Assembly (NCBI GenBank): GCA_023954075.1
Contig: JAMLIV010000014.1
Coordinates: 18,613 to 82,612, forward strand
DNA: 64,000 nt
Direction: 5' to 3'
From: Lysobacteraceae bacterium
GTDB lineage: Bacteria; Pseudomonadota; Gammaproteobacteria; Xanthomonadales; Xanthomonadaceae
In this document: positions 62,800 to 64,000 of the stretch, piece by piece
Numbering within the stretch: position 1 is the stretch's first letter
How the letters are laid out: each line of letters begins with the position of its first letter
Notes under the pieces: generated by a model
The model's database searches: none
Told to the model about the DNA's origin: nothing
What the model saw: the letters and a program-made list of their open reading frames with translations, nothing else
Position numbers and translations under genes: made by a program

Positions 62800-62948
62800 G
62801 GGCCGCGTACGGCGGTCGCAAGGCAAGCATCCGGCCGCGCCGCAGGGCGTGACCTGGACAGACTCCCTTGATTTGTCCTTCACGCCAGCACAGTGCGGGA
62901 AGGACGAGCCGAGCGTCAGGGGCGATCAGCCCGGCGGCCCCAAAACGA

Positions 62949-62972
62949 ACGGCGGGCCCGGAGGCCCGCCGT
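62949..62972 (-). terminator. Terminator of gap
   Basis: A perfect 10-bp stem (ACGGCGGGCC/GGCCCGCCGT) with a four-base loop, followed on the minus strand by TTCGTTTT. It lies about 42 bp after the gap stop codon. Confidence 0.75.
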
Positions 62973-63014
62973 CGGTGCGCACGCCGGCGCGTGTGCGAAA
63001 GACTGCGTGCGAAC

Positions 63015-64000
63015 CTACTTCGCCGCCATCAGCGCCAGCGTGGTATCGAGCATGCGGTTGGAGAAGCCCCACTCGTTGTCGTACCAGGACAGCACCTTCA
63101 CCAGCGTCCCGTCCATCACGCGGGTCTGGGTGCTGTCGTAGATCGAGCTGCGCGGATCGTGGTTGAAGTCGATCGACACCAGCGGCTCGGTGTTGAAGCC
63201 CAGGATGCCCTTGAGCGCGCCTTCGCTGGCGGCCTTCACGGCGGCGTCGATTTCTTCCTTCGACGTGGCGCGCCTGGCGGTGAAGGTGAGGTCCACCACC
63301 GAGACGTTGATCGTCGGCACGCGCATCGCGAAGCCGTCGAGCTTGCCGTTGAGCTCGGGCAGCACCAGGCCCACCGCGGCGGCCGCGCCGGTCTTGGTCG
63401 GGATCTGGCTCATCGTGGCCGAGCGCGCGCGGCGCAGGTCGGAGTGGTAGACGTCGGTCAGCACCTGGTCGTTGGTGTAGGCGTGGATGGTGGTCATCAG
63501 GCCGTGCGCGATGCCGACGGAATCGTTCAGCACCTTGGCCAGCGGTGCCAGGCAGTTGGTGGTGCACGAGGCGTTGGAGATCACCGTGTCGCCGGCCTTG
63601 AGCACGCCGTGATTGACGCCGTACACCACGGTGGCGTCCACGTCGCTGCCGCCGGGGGCGGAGATGATCACCTTCTTCGCGCCGGCGGCGAGGTGCGCCG
63701 AAGCCTTGGCCTTGCTGGTGAAAAGGCCGGTGCACTCCAGCACCACGTCCACGCCCAGTTCGCCCCAGGGCAGCTTTGCGGGATCGCGCTCGGCGCAGAC
63801 CCGGATGCGGTCGCCGTTGACGACCATGTGGCCGCCGTCCACGACCACGGTGCCGGGGAATCGGCCGTGCGCGGTATCGTGACGGGTCAGGTGCGCGTTG
63901 GTGTTGGCATCGCCCAGGTCGTTGATCGCCACCACCTGGATCTCGTTGGTGCGGCCGGACTCGTACAGCGCGCGCAGGATGTTGCGGCCGATGCGGCCGT
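63015..64000 (-). CDS. gap: Glyceraldehyde-3-phosphate dehydrogenase (partial, N-terminus outside window)
   Basis: All but roughly the first ten residues are visible, beginning GRIGRN. The NAD-binding part has VAINDLGD, the catalytic Cys is in [15 protein letters not shown] and the His in the usual position of the C-terminal domain, which ends [15 protein letters not shown]. Class I GAPDH of glycolysis. Followed by a strong hairpin terminator. Confidence 0.95.
   Translation of the reverse strand, partial: GRIGRNILRALYESGRTNEIQVVAINDLGDANTNAHLTRHDTAHGRFPGTVVVDGGHMVVNGDRIRVCAERDPAKLPWGELGVDVVLECTGLFTSKAKASAHLAAGAKKVIISAPGGSDVDATVVYGVNHGVLKAGDTVISNASCTTNCLAPLAKVLNDSVGIAHGLMTTIHAYTNDQVLTDVYHSDLRRARSATMSQIPTKTGAAAAVGLVLPELNGKLDGFAMRVPTINVSVVDLTFTARRATSKEEIDAAVKAASEGALKGILGFNTEPLVSIDFNHDPRSSIYDSTQTRVMDGTLVKVLSWYDNEWGFSNRMLDTTLALMAAK

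Overview
High G+C, dense plus/minus operons, a xanthomonadin-like aryl-polyene cluster, TonB-dependent iron uptake and an integron with xanthomonad-type attC sites point to a gammaproteobacterium of the Xanthomonadales (Lysobacterales). No rRNA, tRNA or CRISPR was seen.

Region 1 (1-7.6 kb, minus strand) is an export operon. Read 5' to 3' it holds a small secreted four-cysteine peptide, a periplasmic thioredoxin-like CPPC protein, two FtsX-type permeases, a MacA-like adaptor, a MacB/LolD-type ATPase, two tandem 24-codon micro-ORFs and two more FtsX permeases, the last running off the window. The peptide gene has a recognisable sigma-70-type promoter whose spacer is almost half a run of nine G, so expression may be phase variable.

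Region 2 (7.6-23.2 kb) is accessory DNA. It starts with a response-regulator remnant and a frameshifted IS5-type transposase. It continues as a chromosomal integron drawn right to left: a truncated intI (plus strand), an attI-like region and eleven minus-strand gene cassettes separated by attC sites. Cassettes carry a DnaQ-BRCT nuclease, an Abi_C abortive-infection-like protein, a Tsi6-like immunity protein and several unknown membrane or secreted proteins. Five of the attC sites are split at the same position and in the same orientation by copies of one IS110/IS1111-type (IS1111-attC) element; two copies are intact and identical, three are riddled with indels. The non-coding tail of every copy contains nine bases identical to the attC flank, a candidate guide of a seekRNA/bridge RNA.

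Region 3 (23.3-34.7 kb) holds an ABC-2 exporter with a DesK/DesR-like two-component system, an M17 aminopeptidase, two HAD phosphatases, a DegP/HtrA protease, a histone H1-like protein, an M50-like membrane peptidase, a Tyr/Pro-rich secreted protein and a TonB-like protein.

Region 4 (35.0-51.8 kb) is an aryl-polyene (xanthomonadin-type) pigment operon of about 19 co-directional, overlapping genes: a Cys-less ketosynthase-like partner, acyltransferases, two ACPs, an aryl ligase fused to a hot-dog dehydratase, a glycosyltransferase, a tyrosine-ammonia-lyase-like enzyme, thioesterase, LolA-like carrier, MMPL exporter, methyltransferase, lipoprotein, two ketosynthases, dehydratase and ketoreductase.

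Region 5 (51.8-64 kb) is mostly core: YdcH-like protein, TtcA, RdgC, YgjP-like metallopeptidase, ferrochelatase, a secreted protein with a PEP-CTERM-like tail, a Ysc84-like protein, TatABC, a WYL regulator, a Fiu-like siderophore receptor divergent from a YbiI-like zinc-finger gene with a Fur-box-like sequence between them, and gap (partial).
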